Source: Larimichthys crocea
Taxonomy: Eukaryota; Chordata; Actinopteri; Sciaenidae
Assembly: GCF_000972845.2 (NCBI RefSeq)
Contig: NC_040033.1
Span: forward strand, 424,344 to 488,343
Direction of reading: 5' to 3'
DNA length: 64,000 bases
Shown: positions 9,976 to 23,271 of the stretch, piece by piece
Layout: the number at the start of each line of letters is the position of its first letter
Numbering within the stretch: the stretch's first letter is position 1
Position numbers and translations under genes: made by a program
The notes under the pieces: model-generated
Database searches by the model: none
Told to the model about the DNA's origin: nothing
Seen by the model: the letters and a program-made list of their open reading frames with translations, nothing else

Positions 9976-12900
9976 TTGATGAGCGGCGAGAGTGCCCCCC
10001 CTCCCCCTTTTTTTTTTCTTCCCTTCTCTTGCTTAGAGTTTGTTGGGCAGGTTCTCGTATCTTCCCCTTTCCCTCCCCTCCCCCCCCCTCTTCTTTTTTT
10101 TTTCTCTCTTCTTCTTTCCCCCCCCCCCCCCCCCCTTCCTTCCCCCCCCTTCCCTCTCCCCCCCCCCCTCCCTTTTCCCCCCCCCCTTCTTCTTTTTTTC
10201 CCCCCCCTTTCCCCTCCTTTTCTTTCCTTTTCCCTTCCTTGCCTGGGCAGGGCCGCTTAAATGGTACTGTTGCATTAATCTAAGATAATAAGATAAGATA
10301 GACGTAATGATCCCACACGGTGGAAATTACCTTGTCACAGCTCGTATAACAAGGTGGCTAAGAAATTATTCATAAATGAAAAATATGCTTAGAAAAAAAG
10401 TCAACTGAGTCATTGTTTGACATCATCAAATATTGTCACATACCTGATTTGCAATAAGGACTCATGCAGTGTTCAGTAGAGATGAACCTTTGGCGGGTGG
10501 AGGCCCCTGGAGGCAAGCCCTGTGCCAAGGCTTTTATTTTATCTTACTTGTATGAGAGTTCTTCACTGTTTTCTGTGGTCAAAATAAAATGTGTATATGT
10601 TATATTTTTATAACACATGTTGATCTCACTTGTTTGGCGTAAAGATCATTGAAATATAGTTCCTAACCTTCGAGTCGCCTCCCGCTTGTCTTAGAACCAG
10701 CCTGATGTCAGCAGAGCGGCTTAGAGGCGTACAGCTGGTCTCCCAATCACCCAAAACCACAAAGCCTAGAGTTTAACAACTCTTTTAAATCTGGGTCTCT
10801 GACATCAAAAAACCTCAGCCCATAATCAAGAGATAGAGAAGAGTGCGTAGATGCTACACGTGTTAAAGATTATTATTCCATTATGGCAAAGGTAGTTAAC
10901 TCTGTTCCGTGTCTCATGTTTATGTTTTAATGACAGGATTCACCATAGCGTGCTCCACAATCAAATGTATTCAGTAGTGTTGCTAGAAAAACAGACCAAT
11001 AGCCTACATAAACTAGTAACATGCCCAACCAACACACTGATCATTTTGTTGAACACTGAGGAAAGAGCTTAAACCACTAAGTGGCCATCATGTGCCGGTT
11101 ATAGCTGCACACGTAAGCAGGATTTTTGACCATGGAGAGATATCAAAGGTTGTTGCATTCGAATGACTCGAAGAACATTGACCATTGACTCTATGTCGGG
11201 GAAGCGCTCGTGGGCGTAGCATGAAGGAACTGAATGCGAGGGCCTGTATGAATGTGGGGGCTTCTGGTCGGGAGGCTCAGGCCAAAAACGTCTCACCAAC
11301 ACACGACATGCGCCGCCATCAAATGCAATGATCGGAGCAGCGAGTAGTGATGGAGTAAGTGTTGCTACATCTTCAAGATGTAATAACCGTTGTGCAGTTT
11401 CTTGGTAGATATGGCGGGTAAGGTTGCCTGCAACAACACTAGACAATATGAGAACCCACCATGCATAGTTGAAATGGACAGACCTGCGGGCCAAATCGAA
11501 CCATTTTGCGATGTCTCCCTTGGTGTGGTAGTGGGTGTGTTAATGGGTTGTATAGATAGCTTTACAACCACACCACATATCTGTTCATGGCTACTATTGT
11601 GTCCACAATGGTAGATATGATCATATGAACACGCGTTGTAAGTGTTGTTACAAGTACTGTTTGCTAAAAACAAGTTGTTGTTATGCTTGGCATAATGCCT
11701 CTAGAATTGTACGATACAGTTTACAAGTCTCGTGTTGCAATGGCAAACATTTGAATTCGCTCATGCAATGTCAGGTCCAAACTATGACAAATCTGAATAT
11801 TTAACCTATTATGAAAGCAAGCAAATTTTGAGTGCGGTGTGTTTTTCCTGTCTCCCTTCAGGCGGACACTTGATTAGGAGAGGTATCAAAATTCGGCGGA
11901 CACAAACGGGCGACACCCATCGAAAGTGCTTTGTGAAAGCTTCCCTGGTCCAGTAGTGCCAACCATTTCTCTGTGTACTGCTATTATTCCATTTTCCTCA
12001 TTCCACCTGCATTCTAATTTAACGACATGTCCTGTTTTGCCTACAGAGAGATGGCCACCTACCTGCGCTACGTGAGTGGTGACTTCTTTGCGAAAGAACA
12101 CGCTTGCTGCGAGGCTATGATGCGTTGATTGGGACAGCTCTTATCAGGCATGATCTGTTCGACCAGGAATGGCTATGTCTTTGAACTATGAATAGACTGG
12201 GTCGGGCAAAATCACTTGTGAGTGCCCTCTTATGTTAAAGGCATCCAACATCATCCTCCCGCCTAAATTTTCCTCAGAAGTCACTTGAGTCGATACAACA
12301 GAGCTTAAGGGAGGATTTTCTGACTCCATTCGTTTATTGTGCTCGCGCTGAAAATAATTGGTCTGATGACTTCACGATCGATGCATGAATGATCTATGGT
12401 ATTTTCCGCAACTTATGTGAGGTGCGTAGTAGAGATGTGGCCTGGATCGTGGGACTATTATTAACCTTTCACCACATCCGTAGTTTATTTCCCTTTTAGT
12501 TGCTCTTATTTGGACTGTTTCTTGGTTCCTTAGCCCACACAATCGGCCCTTATCCCAGTGACGACGCACTCCTGCACACGCGAAAGCAGCGAGCAGCAGG
12601 TATCGACTATCACTGACAACAGCACCCAGCCCTCACGACCAAAAACCAGGGGCTGTGCTCATCAGCATTAAAAATGGTCTCAAGATCACAAACACCACAC
12701 CCACCCTCCAATCTACCAACCACCCTTATTAAATCTGACAGCCACAAACAAGCCAAGACCTATTTATAAACCTTAACCAGCAACCCTGTCATCAGTTCCT
12801 CTGCCCGGTACTTCATTGCTTACTGAACATGTGAATTAAAACCTTCCGGAGAAACATGGCTAAGCTGTATCACTCCACTTCTCCTCCAATTCCATTGTCC

Positions 12901-15900
12901 AGGCTGAAGTATAAAAAACTGATCCGACTGGGCACAAGAAGGACAGCATGTTCTTTCCTCCAAGGCTGTGACAGACAAAGAAGACGGTGCCGTTAACCGA
13001 CCATGTGCAATCCTGAGGAGGCTCGGCCTGCGCTCTCAGCGGTGGCAACAAAGCACTGTGGCAGCTCACGTTATTCTTCACACCGTGCCACTCGAAGGTC
13101 CTCCAAGTCATTGCATGCCTGAGTTGCAAAATGCCAACTTGCATTGTTCATTACCCGTAATGACACGCTATATGCTTAGTGTTATGACAAACGTGTGACC
13201 ACTTGCATTGGCGTTCATATTTATTTTTAGATTCCCTTTTATTGGCTAATGCTATCAACCGAGCCTTGTTTTTGTTTTGTTGTTTGACGTCAGAGGAGGG
13301 GCAACACAATCAAAATTCATTTTTAGTAGACAAAAAACATGAAATCCCTTCTGATAGACACGATATGCTGGCTACCCCAATCATGTTGTTGTACTTGATG
13401 AGTCATTGGTTTCTCGTAAAGCATACAGGGAGGCACATTAGATTTTCACCCGGATTGAGCTATTACAAGTGGGACACTACAGCACCTCTTGTTTACGGCT
13501 CCTGCTCTACCATTTAACATTGATTGGCTTTGATACCTTTTACATTTTTTACTTTGCCACCCTCTTTGAAGCTTCGCCAAAGCACCGCACCATCCACCGA
13601 CAGTTCCCATGACGTGATTGCCCCCGTGACTGTAAAAACTACTTAAGCTCCCAGCCCAGCTGTTCCAATAACTAAAAAAACAAAATGAACTTATAACAGT
13701 GCTATATTTGTTGGTAACTTTTTAGGTTGCAAATGAACGAGTCACACTAAACTGGACCTGTTAGTTGACTTGCCTATGTAGAGATATAGTGGTTACGTAA
13801 GCTGTTCCAACATCACCACTGCGTTAATGTTTGTGTTTGATGTATTGCGTATGCAGTGGTAGGATCAGGAGCGATCAAGGCCGTTGTTTTCTTTTATCCT
13901 GCCATGACTTTATGGTGGTTGATCTGTGCTTCGCAACAATGGTTGCTTCCCTTTATCTCTATTAACATAGTTTGTCTACTGCTGCTTCCTGCTTGCGGAA
14001 AATGTCTTCTGCTAATTTTTTTTTTTGTTTGCTTTTTGTTTTTCTTTTTTCCCCCCCATTTCAGATCCCCCTTAACCCCCTTCATCCTACACACCCCCCC
14101 TCCCAACCACATTGCCCCTCCCCCCACAACCCCCCTCACCCCACTTCATCCGTTGCCTCTACTTTACTCACCCACCATCTTCCACATTATCCACCACTTG
14201 ACCTCAAGCACCCCTTTATTGCCTCTTTGCGTCAAGTCGCCCGGAGCCCTCGCAAAGGAGCAAGTGAGATCTCAAGCCCACTCCGAGTGACCATAAGCGA
14301 GACTCTGGGGTCGCACCTCACAGCCTGGCGGTGGGCGGGCTCGTTCAGGTACTGCTGCGCCTGCCTACTGCCTGCCCTTGCTCTGATGGCTAATGCATGA
14401 AGCCACATAGTTTTTGTATGTGTTCTGCACCCACCCTTCTCGCAACACTGATTCCACGATGCTGCTGTTCGGTGGTCTGCTCTCGACCTCCTCTGTGTGT
14501 TCTGCGATCAGGGACTGTTTGAATCGCTAGTTTGTGTATCAGTGCTTTTGCCTAGTTCGTCTGCCTTCATTCGCCTCATCTGCTGTAGGCCTGCCCACAG
14601 GGAAGGGCCATGCAAAGACGACTCCAACTGCCAACTGTCATGCAAACCCATAAAATAAAGAGTATTTTTGTTTTTCCGCGTGTATCTCGTCAGTGAAATG
14701 AACGTCGAGCAATAAGACTCTTAAATTCTAATCCTTTTTCCCAGTACCTATTACCATTTTTTGTTAAAACGGCCACTTGTATCTCATTAGCAACCAGAGG
14801 GCCTCACTAGTACAAGTGCACACATATGCCACCTACTGTTGGTTTAAAAGAATTACAGAGTTAACGTTGTTTTTATTTGTTTTTTTTTTGTTTTAACAAT
14901 TTTTCAAACTTCGTCCTACAAAAGGCTACTCATATTCCCATGTGTACACAGAAAACAGCTTTTCGCTAATGTTCAGGATCTTCTCACTCTAATGTTGCTT
15001 CCACTCCAAGAGATTGGAAGAAAAAGAAAATGCACTCTCATGTCTGCTTCAAACATGTTTAAAATTAGTTTGTCTAAAGCCTAAGGTGAACAGTCTGACT
15101 AGTTAAATCAAATGTGCCATCCTCCAGAGTTAGTCTGATTTGAGTATGGGAGTGACACCATTTATCTTGTGTAACTGCTGAAATATCAAGTTAGCTTTAG
15201 TTTTTGAACTTAGGAATGAAGCTATTTCGAAACGTGTATTTGCCACAAAACTGAGGACTGGATTTGTTCACTACGTCTTCCTAACATTGAAAGCCACATT
15301 AGAAAGGAAGTGCAGAAAGGCTGGTGAGAATGAGACCAAGAGGTGGAGGAAGGGAGGATAGGCTGATCGCATAATAGAAACCTGTTTCAGTTGTCCATAT
15401 GGATTTGCTTCAAAGATATACAAAAAATGCTGCACGAGAAGCAATTGAACTGCCTCTCTTTATCTGAGAGGGCCAAATAAACGAGATAATTCAAAGGTAC
15501 AATATTTTTATGCTGAATGTTCATCTGCCCACCCTGCCAAGCCAAGGGCTCCGATGTGTACGGTGCTGACCGTGCGCCGTCTGGTGTCCTTTTAGTACGC
15601 CGTGCAAGGAAGGTGATGAGCCTCACCGAAATGGTGATAGCTGAACGACTGATGATCCACCAGCGGAGATACTCCCGCGGCATCACCATGTCACCGCTCC
15701 CCCTGAGGTGAAGTGGGACGAAACCACAGTACGAAAAACTGCTCCATATGCTAGAAGTAGCTGTTAGCAGAGCATGAAGGCGTTGGCGAGTTTAATTGGT
15801 ATTTTATTTAAGCTGTCTAAATAGCAAAATATTACTCCCTGACGCAATTAAGTACCTTCAGGTTATGCTTTTGTTATTTGCGTAATACACATAACTTTCA

Positions 15901-18900
15901 ACAGGAACGCTGATGCTGGCGCCGCCAGCGATAGGAGGCGAAATAGTTTTTTAAGTAGTAAAGCGTAACTCTATCTTATCCTCCTTTGAAGTCTTTGTAT
16001 ACACGTGTACTTGCCTTAAAAAGCCAGATTAGATGATTAGCATCCTTGTGACTGTTTTCAGGCCAGATATAATCGATAATGCAACATCCTCCCGGGGGGA
16101 GAACACATCCAGGTTCTCTAATCGTAACCTCAGTTACAGAAGAAATCAAATTTCTTGTTTACGCCGACATTTAAATAATCGAGAAAAGACGCAGGGAAGA
16201 AACTTACTAGCGTTCAAGAGCAAACGCGTCCATTACTGATATAGATTTTTGTTAACGGGAAAAACAAAGGGAAACAATCTGAAAATAATGCAAGATGATA
16301 GAAACACAGATTCAAAATTAAACCAGCAATGTTTGAAACCAAACCCACCAACCAAACAGGTTTAGAAGCGTCCGACGAGTGTGTCGCGAATTTAGGAAAG
16401 GAGCCGTCTAGTATTTACAGAACAATGACCAGAAACGCAGACGAAATGCGAAAAATAAAAACAAATAATAAATATTCCTGTAACTATGTATGGTCATTAG
16501 ATGTAGATATGGTATAACCACATTGCAAAAGATCGAAAGAAATAGTTTTTTAGTTACAGCCGAATGAAGGCTTTTATATTCTACAGATGATGCAAGGTCT
16601 ATCTTTCCAAGGACGTCTGCCATGTTTATACCAGCATACCCCATAATGGACAGAATAAACTCAATATTGGCTCCTAACTATGGCCTTAAGCATTTTTGCT
16701 GTTTTGTGCCCATTAGAATAGGGTTTAAAAAACGGGGCGAAAAAGGAAGAGATAAGGAATGTTGCCATTCGGAGAAAGCAACTACACACCATCGCTGGAT
16801 GGCCACCTAAATCTCCCACAAGGTCCCATCAGCCCACTGATAAAGTGACATTAATATCTAGTGCCAAAGATAAAATAATAGCCTGTCTGTATGATTGGAT
16901 TGAACGTCCGAGTTTTCCTGAAATGTAAAATGTAGTGTGGTTTCTGCAGGTGCCGATTGCATTCTTCAAAAGGAGACCAGCGGAAGGGACGAAAAAAAAG
17001 CCCTACCAATAGGCAAACGCAACAGTGACATACCGAGGAACAAGGAAGGAGAACTTGCAAAAAAAGTAAATTTTAGGGTCACTGGCCAGTATTTTATAGT
17101 AATGGAAAACAAATTACACCGACCCCATGTGTCCCCTAAATCTACTTTCCCCGCCCTATACCCCCAACAGAAATCACCCACTCTTTGTTAATAACCCTCG
17201 CAACCTTATTTAACGCGTCGTCACCGCTGTACCACACACCACCAACCTTAACGCATCGACGCTCATCTCTTTCTCAGTTCTCAGTGACCGCTTCCACCGG
17301 CCTGACTGGCAGACAGTTAAATGAAATGTTGCGAAGTCCGACTTGACTCCACAAACACAGAAAACACGACAAACAGAAACAACCGAAAGCCAACGCAACA
17401 AAAAGCAAACGCAAAAAGAAGCGAAAGAAAAAAAAAAAAAAAAAAGCCAAAGGAGACAGAAAAGACAAGCAAGAGGAAAAATAGCAAGAACAACGAAAAA
17501 GAACATACAAAAAAAAAGAGAAACAAACAAGAAAGAAAAAGAAAAACAAAAAAGGAAGAAGGAAGAAGAACCCCAACAGAAAGAAGGAAAAAAAACCTAA
17601 AGATACCAAAATACAGGAACCACCGAAAATTTCACTTAGATATCATAATGTAACCCAACTAATCAATCTTAACCTACTATAACACCAATCTTACGATAAC
17701 AGATCACATTACTGAGTAGGAAAACAAGAAACCAAAAAAAGCGAAACAGATCAGTATAAACTTAAAAAACACTCCTACCATTGGAATAGAAAACCAACAG
17801 AAAAAAAAAAGGTAAAATGACAAAAGGGACACATCAATTAATTTAGAAGACAAGATCGTAGGTGTTTAGAGGAATGGCTGATAATTGAACTAGTGAAAGA
17901 GGGGAAGAACTTGATGTCCTTGATACCGTCCGCTGAAAAAAAATAAAAGAAGCGTACCTAGCCCCAGTCAACGGAGGGCACGGGCGAAAAAAAGTTAAAT
18001 AAAAAAGCAGGAACAATGAAACGCGAAGTACGCGTGCGAGGGAGGGGTGAATATTCGACGAAACTACATGGTGAAACAGGTGGTAGGTCGAGATGCATAG
18101 GAAAGAAGTGCATATTGATGGTCACAACAGTCAAGCTGTTGATCGGGGGGGGAAACGTTCGAGTGAAGCAATACTAGTTCTCTCGTAAGGCAATCGTATT
18201 CTATTTTTTCTATTTGCTTCTTTTCTTCCTTTAGGCTTGTGTGTTTTGGGCTCAAAGGTGGTTAAAAGAGGCAACGAGTGAAAACTAATGCCAGATGTTA
18301 AGATCATGAGAGACAGCAGGAAAAGCAGTGCATCTATTAGAAACAGAATTGAGAGGCACATTTTTATGTTTTTTGCTTGTTTTTTTTTTTTTGTTATTTT
18401 TTTTGGATTGAGCATCACTTCAGTGTTTGAAGTTCAAATCCCTGCATTGAATGAAAACTTCTTTTTATGTTTAGTGTTCTGGAGTTCAGTTCTTTTCCTC
18501 ACTCTGGGCTTTCATTTTTGTCTGTCAACGTGCGACTTTGTAAGCACAGTCAATTGGCCTCAGGCTCAAGGTACTGTGGAAAGATTGAGAGACAACAGGT
18601 ATTAACGCCTCTATTTTATTAAGTTATTGCCACTGTTTACGAAAAAACTAAATGAAAACACTTACAAAGGTGGAAAACTTTAGGTTTGTAAATAACAATT
18701 AATGAAAACCCATTTAATAAAGAACCTGATCTAGGAAGGAGTACTTCACCCGCTTATATCTGAGGTTATGGGGCCAGAGGACACAAATAATTGTCGTGTC
18801 AGATTCTACTATGGTATAACAAAAAAAGGATTGGTCTTTTTCGATTTTATTTTCTGTTACATCAGGAATAGTTTTTTACCAGGAAATCATAGTTGTGCTT

Positions 18901-21440
18901 TCTTTCTCAAGTTACAAATGTTTAAAGCTCACGTGCGTTGTCCAGCAATTGACATTTTATCTAATATGTCAAATTTCTCACCGGCATACTATGTCATGTC
19001 TGTGTGTGTGATGTTGTATGTCGTGCTGTGTCTGTCTGTGCTGTGTGTGCTAGGCAAATCTGGATTTGGTTTTCTTGTACCAACGCACATGTGTTAACGA
19101 CTTGTGGCGTGAAACCCTCGATCTCATTACTACTTTTCCACCGCAGTTATAAATCTCTCTTCATCCTTCTTGTCTTCCTGAGACTATGTGAGACATAAAT
19201 GCAACACATCTGACAGTAGTGTTGTTGATTTGGAAGAGAGATCAGGACTGTTGTTCGGTGTGCTGCCGGAGTGTGTGTGTTGTGTTAGTGTTGTAAAAGA
19301 GAATACACCGAGGAAATTTGTGGTGCCAGCTTCAACGGAGAACAACATCCCACACACCTGCTTTTTGTGAATCCTTTTTTGTTTTGTCAGTGGAATTGCG
19401 TCACAGAACCGCTCATGCAGTTGGAGGAGCGTGTTGTTCTGATGTATTTTAATTTGCGCTGACTGGCATTTTGGTCTGGCAATTTGTGTAATGGGCTGCG
19501 CGCTTTCCCGAGTCTCTTGAATTAAGAAAGTAAGATCCTGCGAAAGTGTCGCTGTGGGACCAGACTTGGGAATAGAACGGGGGTCGGTCGCGATTGGCTT
19601 AGCTCATTTGTCGGGCTGCAAACTGAGGAGTTATGGTCATTTTTATGCATTTACAACACGGTATGTGTTGTTTCATCGGCATGAATTGATAACTATGGGG
19701 AACGAGACAGGGGCAAACCGAGAAAACTGTGCAAACTGGCCAGTAAATTGCAACCTGGAAACCCGGCAGAACCCAGCTACAGGGACCAGCAATGGGGCGC
19801 TAAAGGATCTGCAAAGCATCGCGGGAGCACAATTAAGAGGTGGCCGACGAAGGTTCTGTTAAGGGACCCACCTTGGCAGTCCTTGAGGCCCGACTCGTAT
19901 GGAATGCCCATCTCCTTGTTTTAGGGTACAGCATAGTCTTCGGTTTGTTTGCTGGCCCCCAATAGAGAGGCCTCGCGTCTGGCGTCGCGTGCTCTGGTGG
20001 GATTGCGGCTGTGTGGGGTGGCACCTGAGGCTGGGGAGGATCGGTGGAGTCAGTCATTTGTTTCTAAGCGCCCCTAAAGTGCTTCTACTTCCTCTGCGGA
20101 GTTTGTTTTACCTTGTCTGGACCTCCCCTTTTTTTGCCGGCAGTTGGGGAACTGGCACGAGGCGCCACGCCCGCGCTTTGTGGGGCACACACCCCTGCCC
20201 ACCCGCGCTCAGCGTGGGCCAAATACGCTGGTTCTACGCAACATGCACCGTTTAGTGGCAGGAGCCAATTCATCCCAGGGCAAACTGCTAAGAAACAAGT
20301 GGGATCCTACCTTTCCTATCATGCCGCTGGATTGTGTTCTGACTTATAATGCCCAGTGATTTCTTCACATCTCCAGCGCGTGCACAGCAGGCCAGAAGTG
20401 GTAAGCCCAGGCGTATCGGTACAACAACTTTAACGTTACATCTTCATGGTAAAAATCAGTAAGGAGTGTCCCTTTTTAAAGAACCCAGCAATGAGCCCGT
20501 CCGAGCGATTCATCATAGATTCAACAGAGGGATTTTAATTTACGAACATTTCGAGGACAAAGCCTGATGACTAGTATGTCACCAGTGTGTGCCGTGTGCG
20601 TGATGACATGACCACCACAAATACTATATGTGTCATGACAAGAGAAGCTCCCCCCAAACGTGATAATCTCTTCTCTTTGTGTTTCATAAACGGCACTATT
20701 GCCCAACTGTCAAGAAATCCAGATGAATATGCATTTTTTTGTGATCACTAAAACAGTGACTTGACTTCCGTCAGGAGAGTCTCATGTTGACGGTGCTCAA
20801 ACTTTTCTATCTCGTCCGTTCAACCCTATGCCCCCATGGTAGACTTCACACCCCAAACCTCTTTATGAATGAATCTTTTATGACCTGTTGCTATGCTCTA
20901 CTCTGATCTTTTTTTTTTTGTTTTTTTTTGTCTCCATCCACCTTATATATTTTAGGCTCGTCAGATGTCTGCAACGCGCTTTAGCATCATTTGTCCTTGA
21001 TTGAATTAGGTTCCTGCTTGACCTTCACTCGCCCCCGTGTCCTGTACGCCCCCCCCCTGATGACCAGACTATTTTGAGTACACCCGTATGTCCCATCCAC
21101 TCCCGCTTTTTCCCCGTCATCCATAAAAACCTCTTTTCTTCCTTTTTCTCTTCCTATCCCTTCCTTCTTCCTTCCCCTTCCCCTATCCCTTTCTCCCTTT
21201 CCCCCCTTTCCTCCCCTCTTCCTCCTCCCCTACTCCCTCTCCCTTTCCCCTCCCTCCCCTCCTCTCCCTTCCTTTTCCTCAGCGGCCTCTTGCCACCCTT
21301 TCCTCTCTCCTCACCGCTCCCTTCAGCCCTCTTGTTCCCACCCCTTCTTCTTCCCTCCCCTTCTGTGATTTGTACTTCGCGGCTTCCTTTCCTCCTCCCC
21401 TCCGCCTCCTTGCTTTCCTCCCGGTATCTCCGCTTCCTCA
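9975..21440. other. About 11.5 kb of low-confidence sequence, no supportable gene
   Basis: No exon, RNA gene or protein motif can be recognised on either strand. Low-complexity runs punctuate it: polypyrimidine at about 9,995-10,245, 14,015-14,215 and 21,080-21,440, and A-rich at about 17,360-17,620. It follows directly on copies with rising indel load and ends abruptly at clean module sequence (21,445). I infer unpolished long-read or gap-fill sequence. It may still hide further NLR modules. ORFs here are short, compositionally biased and should not be annotated. Confidence 0.6.
10275..10420. repeat. Possible LINE/SINE-type 3' tail (AGATA-rich, TTGATCCC-like)
   Basis: AGATAATAAGATAAGATAGA followed by TGATCCCACACGGTGGAAAT resembles the common fish retroelement tail '(AGATA)n ... 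TTATTGATCCCACAGGGGAAAT' (from memory). It sits inside the unreliable block, so the exact sequence is doubtful. Confidence 0.35.
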
Positions 21441-21444
21441 CCAT

Positions 21445-22529
21445 TTGTTAGTTGACAGGACAGTTTTTCAGCTTCCACAGACTCACATTGAGGTCCACAG
21501 TGTGAAGATGATGTCAGTACTAAAGTTGTCACAATACCAGAAATTTAAACTTTGATACAATACTAATATTAAGGAGGGAAACTCAATACCTGTTTTGATA
21601 CTGTGACAAAAAGAAAAACAAGTCCTGGCACACGAGATTGGATCATTTTGTCTTTTGAACAACCTGCACACAGTGGTGGGGCAGAAGAAGTCACTTCACA
21701 CATACTGAGGACCAGCTGCAGTGTTTCCCACAGAATGACAGAGTGACTGGGGTGGGTTTATATTTTATTTGAATACATTACCATATTTCTAGTTGGTTAT
21801 TCCTCATCCTCAGAATGACATTGGCACCAGCAGAGTGTGTTCACTGTTCACTGTTGCAGTCTGTGCTTGAAACACTGTCTGCATCTTCAACGTAACACAA
21901 ATAAACATTCTATGTGAGACTGTCAGCAGACACACAGGAGAAGAGCGAGTGGACATTGTCCACTAGTTAATCGATCGTGGAAGGCGTCGTTCTGATTGTA
22001 GATCTGTTTTGAAGTAACTTCAGTACTTTAGATTCTATCAAATGTATAATAAACAGAGATTTTATAGTTTTAAACACTGTGGTTTCAAAACAGGTATGGA
22101 TATTTCTGACAACCTTAGTACTGATGAGGCTGTAGAGTGTGTGAGGGATATGAACGAGGTTGTTGAAGATCTGATGATAGCAGATAAAAACAGGCTGCAG
22201 AGAAAAAACAGAAAAAGACAACTGACACAGCTGAAACCAGATCTAAGAGTAATAAACAGCAACCTTTTGTCTTTTGTCACATGTTAACAATGTTATTAAT
22301 CTGTGTTGACGTGAATGTTGTCTGAATGTTGTGCTGACGTTTGGATGATGTCTGTAGAAGGCTGACATTATGATGATCCACAATAACACAATGACAAAGT
22401 CACTCTACTCATTTTAGAGAAAAGCTCATTGATTAGGACATAGTAATGTTGAGCTGCACATTTCAAACCTGAACACATCTGATTGGATTATAAATGGATT
22501 TTTATCAACATCATTTATTCTTTATTCAG
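21445..22529. repeat. Clean copy of NLR module intron
   Basis: The last and cleanest copy of the module intron, sharing 21,445-22,262 with 7,596-8,430 and 22,233-22,529 with 6,203-6,494. It provides the reference for calling errors in the other copies and the empty site of the foldback element. Confidence 0.85.
22096..22287 (+). CDS. Conserved 63-codon mini-ORF in NLR module (copy 4, intact)
   Basis: ATG at 22,096 after CAGGT, stop TAA at 22,285. It encodes MDISDNLSTDEAVECVRDMN, then an amphipathic charged stretch ADKNRLQRKNRKRQ and a short hydrophobic tail ending SFVTC. Copy 1 (4,060) differs by few residues in the shared part; copy 3 (8,244) is frameshifted. A CAG precedes it, so it could also be an alternative exon. 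I know no family for it. Low confidence that it is expressed. Confidence 0.3.
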   Translation: MDISDNLSTDEAVECVRDMNEVVEDLMIADKNRLQRKNRKRQLTQLKPDLRVINSNLLSFVTC

Positions 22530-22703
22530 ACTGGAGTGCTGCAGGTTGTCAGAGATCAGCTGTGCTTCTCTGGCCTCAGCTCTGAAGTCCAACCCCTCCC
22601 ATCTGACAGAGCTGGACCTGAGAGGAAACAACCTGCAGGATTCAGCAGTGAAGCCTCTGTCTGATCTTGTGGAGAGTCCACACTGCAGTCTGCAGACTCT
22701 GAG
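22530..22703 (+). CDS. NLR leucine-rich-repeat exon 5 (58 codons)
   Basis: TTATTCAG acceptor, AG|GTCAGT donor, exactly 174 open bases. It encodes [39 protein letters not shown] and CSLQTLR. It is the last LRR exon before the B30.2 relic, as in fish NLRs with a C-terminal PRY-SPRY. In phase with the exons at 3,762 and 6,495. Confidence 0.87.
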
Positions 22704-22929
22704 GTCAGTAGAGGGTTGCAGTCAGTCCATGTTGGTCTCAGCAGTATTGTACTAAACACAGTTAGTATCAAAGCACAGATCCAGTATTTCCTGTAAACCT
22801 CCGACCTTCTCAGCGGCTGCTTTCCTCAGTGAAGCTGTGAGAGGAGAACGGTGACAGGCTTCAGGATTGGACAGAAAGTCAGATATATGTATTTAGACAC
22901 ATCTGTTGTCTGTCTGCTTCTCTCATCAG

Positions 22930-23271
22930 GTGGAAGTGGTGATCTCTGTCAGTGTGAGTGATGAGAAAGGTGTTTGTGCTGAGAGAGGATCAGCTGAGTC
23001 CTGATGATCCAGAGAGGTTGAAGCAGCAGCATCAGCTCTGACTGGGCCATGTTACTGGGAGGTGGAGTGGAGAGGAGAGCTTCATCCAGCAGAGACTGAC
23101 GGAGGAATCACAACAAGTGGAGATGACTGTCAGCGCTGCAGTCTGAACTGCTCTGAGATCAGCTCCACTGTCAGACACAATGTCAAGTCCACCATCATCA
23201 TGTGTGTTCCTCTGGATCATGTGACAGAGGATCATCAGTGGATCTGGACTGCTGCTCTGTCACTTATTTAA
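22930..23271 (+). pseudogene. Frameshifted B30.2 (PRY-SPRY) relic
   Basis: A PRY-like start (SVSVSDEKGV) is followed in another frame by DQLSPDDPERL and QQHQL, then in a third by GPCYWEVEWRGE, the hallmark 'CYWEVEW' SPRY strand. After that come DDCQRCSLNCSEISSTVRHN, matching the 'SLxCSxxxYSVxHN' segment, and a stop (TAA) at about 23,269. At least two frameshifts and the truncated end show the domain is dead. B30.2 is the usual C-terminal domain of many fish NLRs, confirming the gene type. Confidence 0.75.

Noticed and set aside
9976..10288. Proline/serine/phenylalanine-rich ORFs
   Set aside because: They come from C and T homopolymer runs in the low-confidence block.
17321..17653. Lysine-rich ORF of 110 codons
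   Set aside because: A-rich low-complexity sequence translated in more than one frame; no homology seen.
11099..20359. Scattered ORFs of 60-144 codons
   Set aside because: No domain, no splice structure, biased composition, and the surrounding sequence appears unreliable.
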